Source: Sphingorhabdus contaminans
GTDB lineage: Bacteria; Pseudomonadota; Alphaproteobacteria; Sphingomonadales; Sphingomonadaceae
Assembly: GCF_007280415.1 (NCBI RefSeq)
Contig: NZ_VKKU01000001.1
Coordinates: 1,302,001 to 1,366,000 of the forward strand
Direction of reading: 5' to 3'
Length of the DNA: 64,000 nucleotides
Made by a program: the position numbers and the translations under genes. A model generated the notes under the pieces. It saw only the letters and a list, made by a program, of their open reading frames with translations, made no database searches and was not told where the DNA came from. Below, piece by piece: positions 9,547 to 18,462 of the stretch; position 1 is the first letter of the stretch, and each line of letters begins with the position of its first letter.

Positions 9547-10799
9547 CAGTGTGCCACCGCCGCTGCTGCCGCCTCGTCGATCAACCGGCCGTTGCGGAAA
9601 CGGTCGAGATTGAAGGGCGCATTGATTGGATGTGGCTCGTCCTTGGCCATGGTATAGGCCAGCAGATCTCCTGCCCCCGGCGTGGCCTTGAACCCGCCTG
9701 TCCCCCATCCGCAGTTTACATAAAGGCCCTTGACCGGGGTCTTTCCTAATATGGGCGACCGGTCAGGCGTCACATCGACGATACCGCCCCATGTCCGCAA
9801 CATTCGCACCCGCCGGTAAATCGGAAAAATCTCGCAGATCGCGGCCAGAGTATGCTCGACAATATGCAAGGCGCCGCGTTGCGAATAGCTGACATATTGG
9901 TCGGTCCCCGCACCAATCACCAACTCGCCTTTGTCCGACTGGCTCATATAAGCATGGACCGTGTTCGACATCACGACACAGGGGAAAGTCGGCTTGATGG
10001 GTTCGGACACCAATGCCTGCAGCGGATAGCTTTCGAGCGGGAAGTCGAGACCTGCCATCTGCATGACGACCGAGGTGTTTCCTGCCGCCGACACGCCCAC
10101 CCGTTTCGACGCGATATATCCGCGCGTGGTTTCAACACCCTCGACCGCTCCGTCGGTGCCGCGGCGGATGCCGGTGACTGCACAATTCTGGATGATATCC
10201 ACGCCAAGCGCTGCTGCGGCACGGGCGTAGCCCCACGCTACGGTATCGTGCCGCGCCGTTCCGCCCCGACGCTGCAACGCGGCACCCAACACGGGGTAGC
10301 GGGCATCAGGTGATATGTTGAGCGGCGGGCAGTAAGCCTTGGCCTCTTGCGGTGTCAGCCATTCATTATCCACACCGTTCAGCCGGTTGGCGTGGATATG
10401 CCGCTTGATGCTCTGGATGTCGTGCACATTGTGCGCCAGCATCATGACGCCGCGCTTGGAGTACATCGTGTTGTAATTGAGTTCCTGGCTCAGGCCGTCC
10501 CACAGCTTTACGGCATGGTCGTAAAGATGCGCGCTCTCGTCATAGAGATAGTTGGAACGGATAATGGTCGTATTGCGGCCTGTATTACCCCCGCCAATCC
10601 ATCCTTTTTCGAGCACCGCCACATTGGTGATGCCATATTTCTTCGCGAGATAATAAGCCGCGCCCAAGCCATGCCCGCCACCACCTACAATGATGGCATC
10701 ATATGACGCCTTGGGGGCGGCATCGGGCCATTGTTCGGGCCAGTCCTTATGCGCGCCCAGGGCTTTGGCGAACAGGCTGAAGGCGCTGAAGCGTGTCAT
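9546..10799 (-). CDS. soxB: sarcosine oxidase, beta subunit
   Basis: 417 residues, the normal SoxB length. It has the FAD-binding motif [20 protein letters not shown] (residues 34-53), the [19 protein letters not shown] motif, and His184 within [17 protein letters not shown], the region that carries covalently bound FMN in characterised SoxB. It holds the sarcosine oxidation site. The start chosen is the ATG that overlaps the cupin stop (ATGA). Confidence 0.95.
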   Translation of the reverse strand: MTRFSAFSLFAKALGAHKDWPEQWPDAAPKASYDAIIVGGGGHGLGAAYYLAKKYGITNVAVLEKGWIGGGNTGRNTTIIRSNYLYDESAHLYDHAVKLWDGLSQELNYNTMYSKRGVMMLAHNVHDIQSIKRHIHANRLNGVDNEWLTPQEAKAYCPPLNISPDARYPVLGAALQRRGGTARHDTVAWGYARAAAALGVDIIQNCAVTGIRRGTDGAVEGVETTRGYIASKRVGVSAAGNTSVVMQMAGLDFPLESYPLQALVSEPIKPTFPCVVMSNTVHAYMSQSDKGELVIGAGTDQYVSYSQRGALHIVEHTLAAICEIFPIYRRVRMLRTWGGIVDVTPDRSPILGKTPVKGLYVNCGWGTGGFKATPGAGDLLAYTMAKDEPHPINAPFNLDRFRNGRLIDEAAAAAVAH

Positions 10800-11131
10800 C
10801 GCGAACCTTCCGTCAACGGCGCATAGGCGATGAACATGGTACACCCGCCCTTGCTACCGGCACGGTGCATGGCGCCCGGCATCCTCAGCAGGAAATCTCC
10901 GGGACCATAGCTTTCATCGTCATCGAAAAAGTCACCGTCCATCACATAGATTTGTTCGATCTCGTCATGCGCATGCAGCATGCCCAAAGGACCGGGCGCA
11001 ACCTTCATCAGCATTGTCCGATATCCCCTTGGGTCGTCCAAAAGCGATCGGATCATTTCACCGGGGCGTTCTCCCGGTTGCCAGTCCCCGGCAGACAATT
11101 TGACGGAGCCTTGTGACGGCAACTGTGTCAT
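10796..11131 (-). CDS. small cupin-domain protein inside the betaine operon
   Basis: 111-residue single-domain cupin. His53, His55, Glu59 and His89 ([10 protein letters not shown] and MPGAMHR) form the classic metal-binding set, so it probably binds a divalent metal. It is coupled on both sides: its start overlaps the Rieske gene stop and its stop overlaps the soxB start, each by four bases. A sensor-like or lyase-like enzymatic role is possible; no specific function can be assigned. It is not a usual part of betaine or sarcosine operons as I know them, which makes its fixed position notable. Confidence 0.85.
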   Translation of the reverse strand: MTQLPSQGSVKLSAGDWQPGERPGEMIRSLLDDPRGYRTMLMKVAPGPLGMLHAHDEIEQIYVMDGDFFDDDESYGPGDFLLRMPGAMHRAGSKGGCTMFIAYAPLTEGSR

Positions 11132-12378
11132 GCCCCCTCCTGCTGCAACGCTTTCAACGATGCAGCCACGTAGAAATCCTTGAAATCCTCAACCAGCTTC
11201 TCTTCAACAGCATAGGGCCCCTGACGGTAACCGTCGGAACTGATCCCCTGATGGTTCAGCATCGAAAAATGGCCATCCTGTATGTTCGTAGTGCGCCATA
11301 AGGCGGCAATGTGGTCAGGATCATAATCCACGCCTTCGACTGCATCTTCATGCACCAGCCAGCTTGTCCGCAACATCGTCTTGTCGGCCGCCACGGGAGT
11401 GAGGGAGAATGTGACAACATGGTCGCAGCAGAAATGATGCCAGCTGTTCGGCTGGGTCCAGACCGAAAGGCTTGAGCTTTCCGGTTCGGTAAAGGGACCG
11501 ATCAGTTTCTTGCAAGCCAGCTTTCCGTCGATGGATTGGGTCACCGCACCATTGGCCAGCGGCAGTCGCGCCATCCGGTGCCACCATCCATCCGGAAATT
11601 CGATGAGCTCGCGGAAAATACCCAGATCTTTCCACTGCGCACGCTTCGCCTCCACCATGGCATCAAAGGCGGCGTCATCCACCACATCGGCTTCGCCATC
11701 CTCGGGCAAGCCTTTGCCGAAACCATAAGTGCCGAGCACGCTGATCAGTTCGGGATGTCCCGCGTCGCAATGATAGCATTCGCGGTTATTTTCCATCACC
11801 AGTTTCCAGTTGGCATCCTCGATGTAATTGTCTTGGACGACGACCTTCAGACGTTCGATGTCATAGATTCCAATCTGGTCTTCAATATCGGCCTTAACCC
11901 GTTCAATAGACGGTGGATTTTCGTCCATGCAAATGAAGATTAGACCGCCGACATTTTCCAGCGCGACCGGATTCAACCCGTAATCCTGCTTGTCGAAATC
12001 CTCTGCCATACTGCGCGCGGCAAGCAATTTTCCATCAAGGCCATATGTCCATTGATGGTAAGGGCACATCAGCCGCGGTGCCCGACCGCGCTGCTCCACA
12101 CAGATTTTCGCGCCACGGTGACGGCAACTGTTCCAGAAAGCGCGGATTTCATTGTCGCGCCCGCGGACAATGATGATCGCATTATGCCCCACCTCGAACA
12201 CGAAATAATCGCCGGGATTTTTGACGTGCGCGGCCGTGCAGGCATAAAGCCAAACGGATTTCAGCATCATCTGTGTGTCGAAATGGAAAGCCTCTTCGCC
12301 CACATATAGTTCGCGTGGCAAAGTGTGGCCTGCCCGATCCTGCTGCAACAATGCTTTGATGGTGTCCAAACGCAACAT
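11128..12378 (-). CDS. gbcA: Rieske oxygenase alpha subunit, glycine-betaine-monooxygenase-like
   Basis: 416 residues. The Rieske 2Fe-2S cluster ligands are Cys85, His87, Cys105 and His108 (C-x-H-x17-C-x2-H). The mononuclear iron site has His203 and His208 in NNRECYHCDAGHPEL, a sequence typical of the GbcA/choline-monooxygenase-like branch. GbcA demethylates glycine betaine to dimethylglycine with formaldehyde release. Carnitine, stachydrine and other quaternary-amine oxygenases belong to the same branch, so the substrate rests on context: the next genes demethylate dimethylglycine and sarcosine. No reductase partner (GbcB) is found in the window, so electrons must come from a protein encoded elsewhere. 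Confidence 0.82.
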   Translation of the reverse strand: MLRLDTIKALLQQDRAGHTLPRELYVGEEAFHFDTQMMLKSVWLYACTAAHVKNPGDYFVFEVGHNAIIIVRGRDNEIRAFWNSCRHRGAKICVEQRGRAPRLMCPYHQWTYGLDGKLLAARSMAEDFDKQDYGLNPVALENVGGLIFICMDENPPSIERVKADIEDQIGIYDIERLKVVVQDNYIEDANWKLVMENNRECYHCDAGHPELISVLGTYGFGKGLPEDGEADVVDDAAFDAMVEAKRAQWKDLGIFRELIEFPDGWWHRMARLPLANGAVTQSIDGKLACKKLIGPFTEPESSSLSVWTQPNSWHHFCCDHVVTFSLTPVAADKTMLRTSWLVHEDAVEGVDYDPDHIAALWRTTNIQDGHFSMLNHQGISSDGYRQGPYAVEEKLVEDFKDFYVAASLKALQQEGA

Positions 12379-12381
12379 GGC

Positions 12382-14889
12382 CTAGCTCCTGAGCGCCGCA
12401 TTATCCGGATCGAAGGGCGAATCTTCAATGATCGTCGCGCGGTAACGCGTTCCGAGAATTGCGATTTCAAGTTCGGTTCCGGTCACCGCCAGGTCTGGCC
12501 GGACAATCGCCAGCGCCAGCGATTTGCCTACACGCCAGCCATAGCCACCGGATGTTGCGCGCCCGACAATTTCGTCGCCGAGATAAATCGCCTCTGACCC
12601 GCGTGCATCGGCATCGGTCACGCCATGCACCTCCATCGTGACCAAAGCATTGGCAAATCCCCTGGCCTGCCAGGCGAGCAACGCATCTTTTCCGTGAAAG
12701 CCAGGCTTTTTCAGGCTGACAAAGCGGTCCAGTCCGCTTTCAAAGGCGGCATATTCGACCGACAATTCGCGCGGGATCAGCTTGTAGCTTTTTTCAAGCG
12801 CCATCGAGGTCATGGCCCGAATACCGAAGGGCTTGATGTTGAATTCAGCCCCGGCAGCCATCAGTTCGTCAAAGATATAGTTCTGCATTTCGATGGGATG
12901 ATGGATTTCCCATCCCAGTTCGCCGATGAAGTTGACCCGTAGCGCCTCGACCTGCGCGAGGCCGATGCTTATTTTCTTGCCTGTAAGCCAGGGGAAGGCT
13001 TCGTTGGAAAGATCGGTATCGGTCAATTTTTGCAAAAGCGCCCGCGATTTCGGTCCGGCCAATACCAGTACACCCATCGACGTTGTCAGCCGTTCGAAAT
13101 TGACCGACCCGTCTTTTGGCATCGCCTTTTTCAGATAGTCATGGTCGTGCCGTTCATAGGCGCCCGCCGATACCAGATAATAACGCTGCGGTGCCATCTT
13201 GTAGACGGTGAATTCGCACCGGACCCCGCCCTTGTCGGTCAGCAAATAGGAAAGCGTAACCCGGCCTACTTTTTTGGGAACGGCATTGGTCAGCAACTGG
13301 TCGAGCCAGGCTTCGGCCCCCGGTCCTGAAATCTCGCATTTGGCAAAGGCGCTCATATCCTGAATGCCAACATTTTCATGCACATGGCGGCATTCATTGC
13401 CAACATGTGTGAAATAGTTCGAACGCCGGAATGACCATTTTTCGCGGACTACTTCGCCCGGAACAACGGGGTGATTATCGTTCAGCAATACATCCGGCTT
13501 GTCGAGATCGGTTTCCGACAGGGCATAGCCCTCCGGTGCAAACCAGTTGGGCCGTTCCCAGCCAAATACGCTGCCAAAGACAGCGCCCAGATCCTTCATC
13601 CGGTCATAGCAAGGCGTACGGCGCAGGGCACGCCCCGCCTCGCGCTCTTCGTCAGGATAATGGACAGTGAAAACCTTGGCATAGGCTTCCTCATTCTTTT
13701 CGATCAGGAAGCCGCGCCCGGCATAATCGCCAAAGCGGCGCGGATCGACGCCCATCATGTCGATGGTCGGTTCACCATCGACAATCCAGTGGGCAAGCTG
13801 CCAACCCGCGCCGCCTGCGGCGGTGACCCCGAAACTATGGCCTTCATTGAGCCAAAAGTTTTTGAGGCCCCATGCCGGTCCGACGATGGGCGACCCGTCG
13901 GGCGTATAGGCAATTGCGCCATTGTAAACTTTCTTGATTCCGACTTCGCCAAAGGCCGGAACGCGTTTCATTGCAGCCAGTATATATGGCTCAAGCCGCT
14001 CCAGAGCGTCGGGAAACAGCTCATATTCACTGTTGGCCGCCGGTCCGTCGACATAGCAAGCCGGCGCACCGACTTCATAAGGGCCAAGCAGCAGGCCGCC
14101 TGCTTCTTCGCGCATATAATAGCTGGCGTCGGATTCACGCAGCACGCCCATTTCAGGCAGTCCGGCCTTTTTGCGGGCCATGATGTCGGGATGCTGTTCG
14201 GTGACGATATATTGGTGCTCAACGGGGATCACGGGGATATCCAGACCAACCATCGCCCCTGTCGCCCGCGCAAAATTGCCGGAACAGGAAACGACATGTT
14301 CGCATGTTATGTCGCCCTGATCCGTCGATACCAGCCACTCACCATTGGGCCGCTGCGTGATCGCGGTCACGGTCGTATTGCGGTAAATCGTGGCACCGCG
14401 CTGTCGCGCGCCTTTGGCCAGGGCCTGGGTCAGATCGGCGGGCTGGATATAGCCATCGTCGGGATGTTGGATGGCGCCGATCACGCCATCAATATTGGCA
14501 AGCGGCCAGATTTCCTTGACCTGTTCAGGGGTGAGGAAATTGACGTTTACGCCAATCGTGCGCGCAACGCCGGCATAATAGTGATATTCATCCATGCGGT
14601 CGCGGGTCGTCGCCAACCGGATGTTGGTAACTTGCGAAAACCCGGCATGCAGGCCCGTTTCTGCTTCGAGGCTCGGGTAAAGTCCGACAGAATATTGGTG
14701 GAGCTTGCCAACGGAATAGCTGAGGTTGAACAACGGCAGCAGGCCAGCCGCATGCCATGTTGAACCCGAAGTCAGTTCCTTGCGTTCCAGCAGGACGACA
14801 TCGCTCCACCCCATTTTGGCAAGATGGTATAATGTGCTGACGCCCACGACGCCGCCGCCAATAACCACTGCCCGTGCCGTCGTCTTCAT
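12382..14889 (-). CDS. dimethylglycine dehydrogenase-like FAD/aminomethyltransferase protein
   Basis: 835 residues with two domains. The N-terminal FAD oxidase domain (about 1-430) starts ARAVVIGGGVVGVSTLYHLAK and has GSTWHAAGL with His46 at the position that binds FAD covalently in dimethylglycine dehydrogenases. The C-terminal part (about 430-835) is a tetrahydrofolate-binding GCV_T fold. The expected reaction is dimethylglycine to sarcosine, with the methyl carbon captured on tetrahydrofolate. It is the first gene of the operon, 3 bases before gbcA, with a GGTGGGG ribosome site close to the ATG. Sarcosine dehydrogenase is a close paralogue, but the separate soxBDAG genes make dimethylglycine the more likely substrate. 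Confidence 0.88.
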   Translation of the reverse strand: MKTTARAVVIGGGVVGVSTLYHLAKMGWSDVVLLERKELTSGSTWHAAGLLPLFNLSYSVGKLHQYSVGLYPSLEAETGLHAGFSQVTNIRLATTRDRMDEYHYYAGVARTIGVNVNFLTPEQVKEIWPLANIDGVIGAIQHPDDGYIQPADLTQALAKGARQRGATIYRNTTVTAITQRPNGEWLVSTDQGDITCEHVVSCSGNFARATGAMVGLDIPVIPVEHQYIVTEQHPDIMARKKAGLPEMGVLRESDASYYMREEAGGLLLGPYEVGAPACYVDGPAANSEYELFPDALERLEPYILAAMKRVPAFGEVGIKKVYNGAIAYTPDGSPIVGPAWGLKNFWLNEGHSFGVTAAGGAGWQLAHWIVDGEPTIDMMGVDPRRFGDYAGRGFLIEKNEEAYAKVFTVHYPDEEREAGRALRRTPCYDRMKDLGAVFGSVFGWERPNWFAPEGYALSETDLDKPDVLLNDNHPVVPGEVVREKWSFRRSNYFTHVGNECRHVHENVGIQDMSAFAKCEISGPGAEAWLDQLLTNAVPKKVGRVTLSYLLTDKGGVRCEFTVYKMAPQRYYLVSAGAYERHDHDYLKKAMPKDGSVNFERLTTSMGVLVLAGPKSRALLQKLTDTDLSNEAFPWLTGKKISIGLAQVEALRVNFIGELGWEIHHPIEMQNYIFDELMAAGAEFNIKPFGIRAMTSMALEKSYKLIPRELSVEYAAFESGLDRFVSLKKPGFHGKDALLAWQARGFANALVTMEVHGVTDADARGSEAIYLGDEIVGRATSGGYGWRVGKSLALAIVRPDLAVTGTELEIAILGTRYRATIIEDSPFDPDNAALRS

Positions 14890-14941
14890 GTAACCCCACC
14901 CTAGCTTCGATGGGTTTGCTATGTCAGAACAGTCCCGCGCG

Positions 14942-14952
14942 CAGCAATGCTG
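14942..14952. repeat. short palindrome in the betaine operon leader
   Basis: CAGCAATGCTG is a perfect inverted repeat with 5-base arms around one base. It lies about 55 bases before the operon's first start codon. It may be a regulator half of a larger site or chance; alone it is weak. Confidence 0.3.
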
Positions 14953-14983
14953 TTGAACCGCCAGACGGTCTATATCGGCTATT

Positions 14984-15000
14984 CTAATAGCTGCTATTAG
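14984..15000. promoter_or_regulatory. candidate operator of the betaine operon
   Basis: CTAATAG-CTG-CTATTAG is a perfect 7+7 inverted repeat with a 3-base centre, 95 bases before the first gene of the betaine operon and 24 bases after the upstream gene. Read on the minus strand, TTCATT (15005-15010) and TAGAAT (14981-14986) are 18 bases apart and could be the -35 and -10 boxes, which would place the palindrome between them where a dimeric repressor would block transcription. The AT-rich stem has no T-run after it, so it is not a convincing terminator. Confidence 0.5.
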
Positions 15001-15023
15001 CTATAATGAAGTTAGAGCAGCGA

Positions 15024-15740
15024 TTATCCGTTCGCGGCTTCGGTGTCGTATTTCAGTTCCAGATAACGTCCACGGACCGCCAGCTTGTCCAGTTCGCCCC
15101 GTGAAATCTGGCCAGTCATTGTCTCTATTTCGCGATCAATCAGTTTCAAACCGTCGACAAGCTGCTGTTCGGGGGTTTTGCCGCCATGTTCCTTGCGCTT
15201 CAGGCTATCCGGTATGCGCTTATATCCATTGATCAGTTCGGGCAGATGCTCACCCACCAATTTGCGAACTTCGCGCGCCGCGGGGTCATTATCGTCCAAA
15301 GTCTGCAACTGGGGGGCCAGTTGATCGAGGCGTATGCCGATATCCTGCATCAATGTGACGGCAGGCGCCGGAAGCGCGGGCCGCTGCGATTCCAGCCATA
15401 TTTCTGTCTTACCGGCCAAAGTGGCCAGATCTGTCTGGCGCAGACTTTCCGTGGTCGGCATTGGCATATCGGGATAACGCATCAGAAGATATGCCGCCGC
15501 CGTGCCGACAAGACCGGTGATCATCACGCCCCAAAAGCCGATGCCGTCAATAATTGCACCGACAATGCCAGCCCCGACCAGGACAGCGCCTACCGCAAGC
15601 GCGGCCTTGCTGACCTTGCCCCAGAAATGCGCACGGCGCAGGGCCTGCGACTTGGTGCCAATCGGCGGCATACGCACATTGCGCAGCGCACGACGGCTGC
15701 TTTCAAGGATTTCGTCGGATTGCGAAGCGGGGCTGGTCAT
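15024..15740 (-). CDS. XpaC-like membrane protein, partner of TelA
   Basis: 238 residues. A basic N-terminus is followed by two adjacent hydrophobic segments (AALAVGAVLVGAGIVGAII and FWGVMITGLVGTAAAYLLM) at about 46-88 and a helical cytoplasmic C-terminal half. Genes of this kind (5-bromo-4-chloroindolyl phosphate hydrolysis/XpaC family) typically sit next to telA, as here with a 13-base gap. The pair is probably a membrane-associated complex of unclear role, often linked to envelope or antimicrobial stress. The family assignment rests on size, topology and neighbour rather than a diagnostic motif. Confidence 0.7.
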   Translation of the reverse strand: MTSPASQSDEILESSRRALRNVRMPPIGTKSQALRRAHFWGKVSKAALAVGAVLVGAGIVGAIIDGIGFWGVMITGLVGTAAAYLLMRYPDMPMPTTESLRQTDLATLAGKTEIWLESQRPALPAPAVTLMQDIGIRLDQLAPQLQTLDDNDPAAREVRKLVGEHLPELINGYKRIPDSLKRKEHGGKTPEQQLVDGLKLIDREIETMTGQISRGELDKLAVRGRYLELKYDTEAANG

Positions 15741-15753
15741 TCAAATCCTATTT

Positions 15754-16962
15754 TCAGTTTTCCAACGAGGCGAGAAGTCCGCTGTCCTGCGAGGATTGAA
15801 GGGCCTGTGCCTGCCCTTCGGCGCGGGCAATATAGCCTTTCGACTTTTGCACTTCCTGCTCCAGCGCCTCCGACGTCTGCTTCATACTGTCGAGGGCCTT
15901 CAGCTTGAACGTGTCGATTGCATCCATGGTGTCATAGATGTTCTGGAACGCACGGCTCAATGTTTCGAGCGGTATCGTCGCGCCTGCGGCTTGTTCATGA
16001 ATGCGTGCGGTATTGTCACGCAGCAACTGGCCTGTGGAATCGATGATATTGGCCGTTGTCGTATTCAGCGCGGTAATCTGGTCGAGCACGAGCTTCTGGT
16101 TTGTCATGGCCTGCGCCACGGTCACCGCCGTCCGCAACGCACCAACCGTGGTCGTCGAGGCGCGGTCGACGCCCTTTACCAGTTCGACATTGTTTTTCTT
16201 GACGAGGTCGAGCGCCAGATAGCCTTGCACGGTCACCGCCATCTGCGTCAGTAAATCCTGCGTACGCTGGCGCACGTAGAAAAGCGCGCTTTCCTTGATG
16301 GCGCGTGACTTTGCCGGGTCGGAGAGTTCCAGCTCTGCCGCTTTTTCCTCAAGCTTGGCATCCAGTTGCTTGGACATGACGATCATCTGTTCCAGCTTGC
16401 CCATGGCAACCCAGAGATTTTGCCGCTCCACATCAATGGCGGCATTGTCCATCAGCAATTCGTCCTTGCCGTTACCCAGCCGTCCGAGGATCGAACTGAT
16501 ATGGGTTTGCGAACTCTGGTAGCTGTCGAAATAATTGCGCAACTTGCTGCCCCAGGGGATGATGCCAAAGAGCTTTTCCTTGGTCATCAGATTGCCCTTT
16601 TTCGAAGGATCCAGATCTTCGACAACGCGGCGCAGTTCGGCAAGGTCGGCACCGACACCTGAATTTTCGTCCATCCGCCGGATCGGCTTGTCAAGGAAAC
16701 GGTTCGACTGAGCCGAAGCCTCCATGATTTCCTTGCGGCCCATATTGGTCAACTGGTCGACGCGCTTGCCGAATTCCGGGCTGTTCACATCCTGCGCGAT
16801 CAGATCGGCAACATAGGCTTCGACGCGTTCTTCCAGCTTCGACTTCTGCTCGTCCGTGACCGGAACCAGTCCAGCGGCCTGTTGCGGGGCAACTGTCGGC
16901 ACAGGATCAGGGGGTGTCAGCTTCAATTCGCTGACGGTCTGGGTAACGGTTTCAGTCGACAT
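15754..16962 (-). CDS. TelA-family toxic anion resistance protein
   Basis: 402 residues, almost entirely helical, with long charged coiled-coil stretches. It matches TelA/YceH proteins, for example RRMDENSGVGADLAELRRVVEDLDP, IPWGSKLRNYFDSYQSSQTHI and the C-terminal TTTVGALRTAVTVAQAMTNQKLVLDQI. The ATG at 16962 is preceded by a good AGAGGAAAG ribosome site, so the upstream extension to 17022 is rejected. TelA proteins were first linked to tellurite resistance and later to envelope stress; the biochemical activity is not established. Confidence 0.88.
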   Translation of the reverse strand: MSTETVTQTVSELKLTPPDPVPTVAPQQAAGLVPVTDEQKSKLEERVEAYVADLIAQDVNSPEFGKRVDQLTNMGRKEIMEASAQSNRFLDKPIRRMDENSGVGADLAELRRVVEDLDPSKKGNLMTKEKLFGIIPWGSKLRNYFDSYQSSQTHISSILGRLGNGKDELLMDNAAIDVERQNLWVAMGKLEQMIVMSKQLDAKLEEKAAELELSDPAKSRAIKESALFYVRQRTQDLLTQMAVTVQGYLALDLVKKNNVELVKGVDRASTTTVGALRTAVTVAQAMTNQKLVLDQITALNTTTANIIDSTGQLLRDNTARIHEQAAGATIPLETLSRAFQNIYDTMDAIDTFKLKALDSMKQTSEALEQEVQKSKGYIARAEGQAQALQSSQDSGLLASLEN

Positions 16963-17043
16963 GGTTACTTTCCTCTGTCTATCAGATACGCAACAGATGG
17001 AACGAGTGCCCGACCTTTTCAAGCACTTACGTCCCCAGCTGTA

Positions 17044-17748
17044 TTATTTTTCTAATACAGCGCCTCGTCCATCCATCAATGTGGCTTCGACCAGAGGCGA
17101 TAATCCTTCGACAACGCGCGTCACGCCTTTCGCATTGGGATGTACATTATCCTTGAGCATCAACGACTTATCCATCACGACGCCTTCGAGAAAGAAGGGA
17201 TAGAGCTTCGCCCCATATTGTGCGGCAAGTTCGGGATAGAGCGGGTTGAAGGCACGGGCATAATCCGCCCCCAGATTCGGCGCGGCAAGCATACCGGTCA
17301 GCACGACCTTGATCTTGCGTCGTTGCAGTTCTTGCAACATCGCCTCCAGATTGGCGCGCGTTTCCGCCGGTTTGATCCCGCGCAACATATCGTTGCCGCC
17401 AAGGCCGAGAACGACCAGATCCGGTTTGCGATCGAGATTGTCGAGGACAAAGTTAAGGCGCGTCCGTCCCGCTGCGGTCGTATCGCCCGATACACCGGCA
17501 TTGTGCACACGGGCATTGATGCCGTCTTCTTTAAGTGCAGCCTGCAATTGGGGGACAAGGCCTTCATTCGGGGCCAGCTGATATCCGGCAAACAGGCTGT
17601 CGCCAAAGGCAACTATCAGTTTTTCACCGCCAGCCTGCTCGCCAGCAGCCATTTCGATCGGTTCATCTTCTACAGGATTATTCCCGCATGCCGCCAACCC
17701 TTGGATTGCGACAAGAAGCACACCATATATCCAAAAACCTCTGCTCAT
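17044..17748 (-). CDS. tesA: GDSL arylesterase/acyl-CoA thioesterase, lipoprotein
   Basis: 234-residue SGNH hydrolase. A lipobox LAAC (Cys21) indicates membrane anchoring after signal peptidase II cleavage. The catalytic blocks are all present: FGDSL (Ser51), GVSGDTTAAGR, LGLGGNDMLRG (Asn) and DNVHPNAKG (Asp/His). It is divergent from the ABC/FtsX pair, the same neighbourhood as E. coli tesA-ybbA-ybbP. The ATG at 17748 follows a GGAG ribosome site. It hydrolyses short acyl esters or lysophospholipids; E. coli TesA is periplasmic and soluble, so the lipobox is a difference. Confidence 0.88.
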   Translation of the reverse strand: MSRGFWIYGVLLVAIQGLAACGNNPVEDEPIEMAAGEQAGGEKLIVAFGDSLFAGYQLAPNEGLVPQLQAALKEDGINARVHNAGVSGDTTAAGRTRLNFVLDNLDRKPDLVVLGLGGNDMLRGIKPAETRANLEAMLQELQRRKIKVVLTGMLAAPNLGADYARAFNPLYPELAAQYGAKLYPFFLEGVVMDKSLMLKDNVHPNAKGVTRVVEGLSPLVEATLMDGRGAVLEK

Positions 17749-17790
17749 AAGGACATCTCCTTGCACGCTCCTGTTAACTTGACATCTGAT

Positions 17791-18462
17791 ATGGCAATCC
17801 GCGCATCAAATGTCACCCTCAGCCTTGGTAGTAATGATGCTGCCGTGTCGATTTTACGCGGTGTCGACCTTGAGATACCTTATGACAGCAGCGTCGCCCT
17901 TCTCGGCCCGTCAGGTTCAGGTAAATCGTCGCTGATGGCAGTGCTTGCGGGACTGGAACAGGCAAGCGGCGGAACTGTGCTGGTCGACGGGCTGGATTTC
18001 CGGCAACTGAACGAGGATGAACTCGCCCGCGCGCGTCGTGGACGGATCGGCATTGTGCTGCAGGCATTCCACCTGCTTCCCACCATGTCGGCGCTCGAAA
18101 ATGTCGCCATTCCCATGGAACTTGCCGGAATTGAAAATCCCTTTGCCCGGGCCGAGGCAGAGTTGCAGGCCGTGGGACTGGGGCATCGCCTGACACATTA
18201 TCCGTCGCAGCTTTCGGGCGGGGAGCAGCAGCGGGTGGCGATTGCACGTGCCATGGCGGCAGCACCGAAGATTATCTTTGCGGATGAGCCGACCGGAAAT
18301 CTGGACGGCACGACCGGAGCTTCGATTGTCGACCTTCTTTTCGAACGCCGTGCCGCCCTGGGGGCGACGCTGCTGATCATCACGCATGACCCGGAACTTG
18401 CCCGCAAATGTGATCGGGTTATCGCCATGCAGGACGGCCACATTGTGGAAAGCGCCGCATGA
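17791..18462 (+). CDS. ABC transporter ATP-binding protein (YbbA/LolD-like)
   Basis: 223 residues with Walker A GPSGSGKSSL (about residue 38), signature LSGGEQQRVAIARA, Walker B IIFADEPTGNLD and the H-loop ITHD. It belongs to the LolD/MacB group of ATPases that power FtsX-type permeases. Its stop overlaps the start of the permease gene (ATGA). The open frame extends far upstream, but similarity begins at this ATG; a TTG at 17761 is the only near alternative. Confidence 0.92.
   Translation: MAIRASNVTLSLGSNDAAVSILRGVDLEIPYDSSVALLGPSGSGKSSLMAVLAGLEQASGGTVLVDGLDFRQLNEDELARARRGRIGIVLQAFHLLPTMSALENVAIPMELAGIENPFARAEAELQAVGLGHRLTHYPSQLSGGEQQRVAIARAMAAAPKIIFADEPTGNLDGTTGASIVDLLFERRAALGATLLIITHDPELARKCDRVIAMQDGHIVESAA

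Noticed and set aside
13471-14763. 430-codon open frame on the plus strand
   Set aside because: It lies entirely antisense to the dimethylglycine-dehydrogenase-like gene, whose motifs are clear; the product has no recognisable motif. Long antisense frames are expected in GC-rich DNA.
14984-15000. The betaine leader palindrome as a terminator
   Set aside because: The stem is AT-rich, only seven pairs, and no T-run follows on the strand being transcribed.
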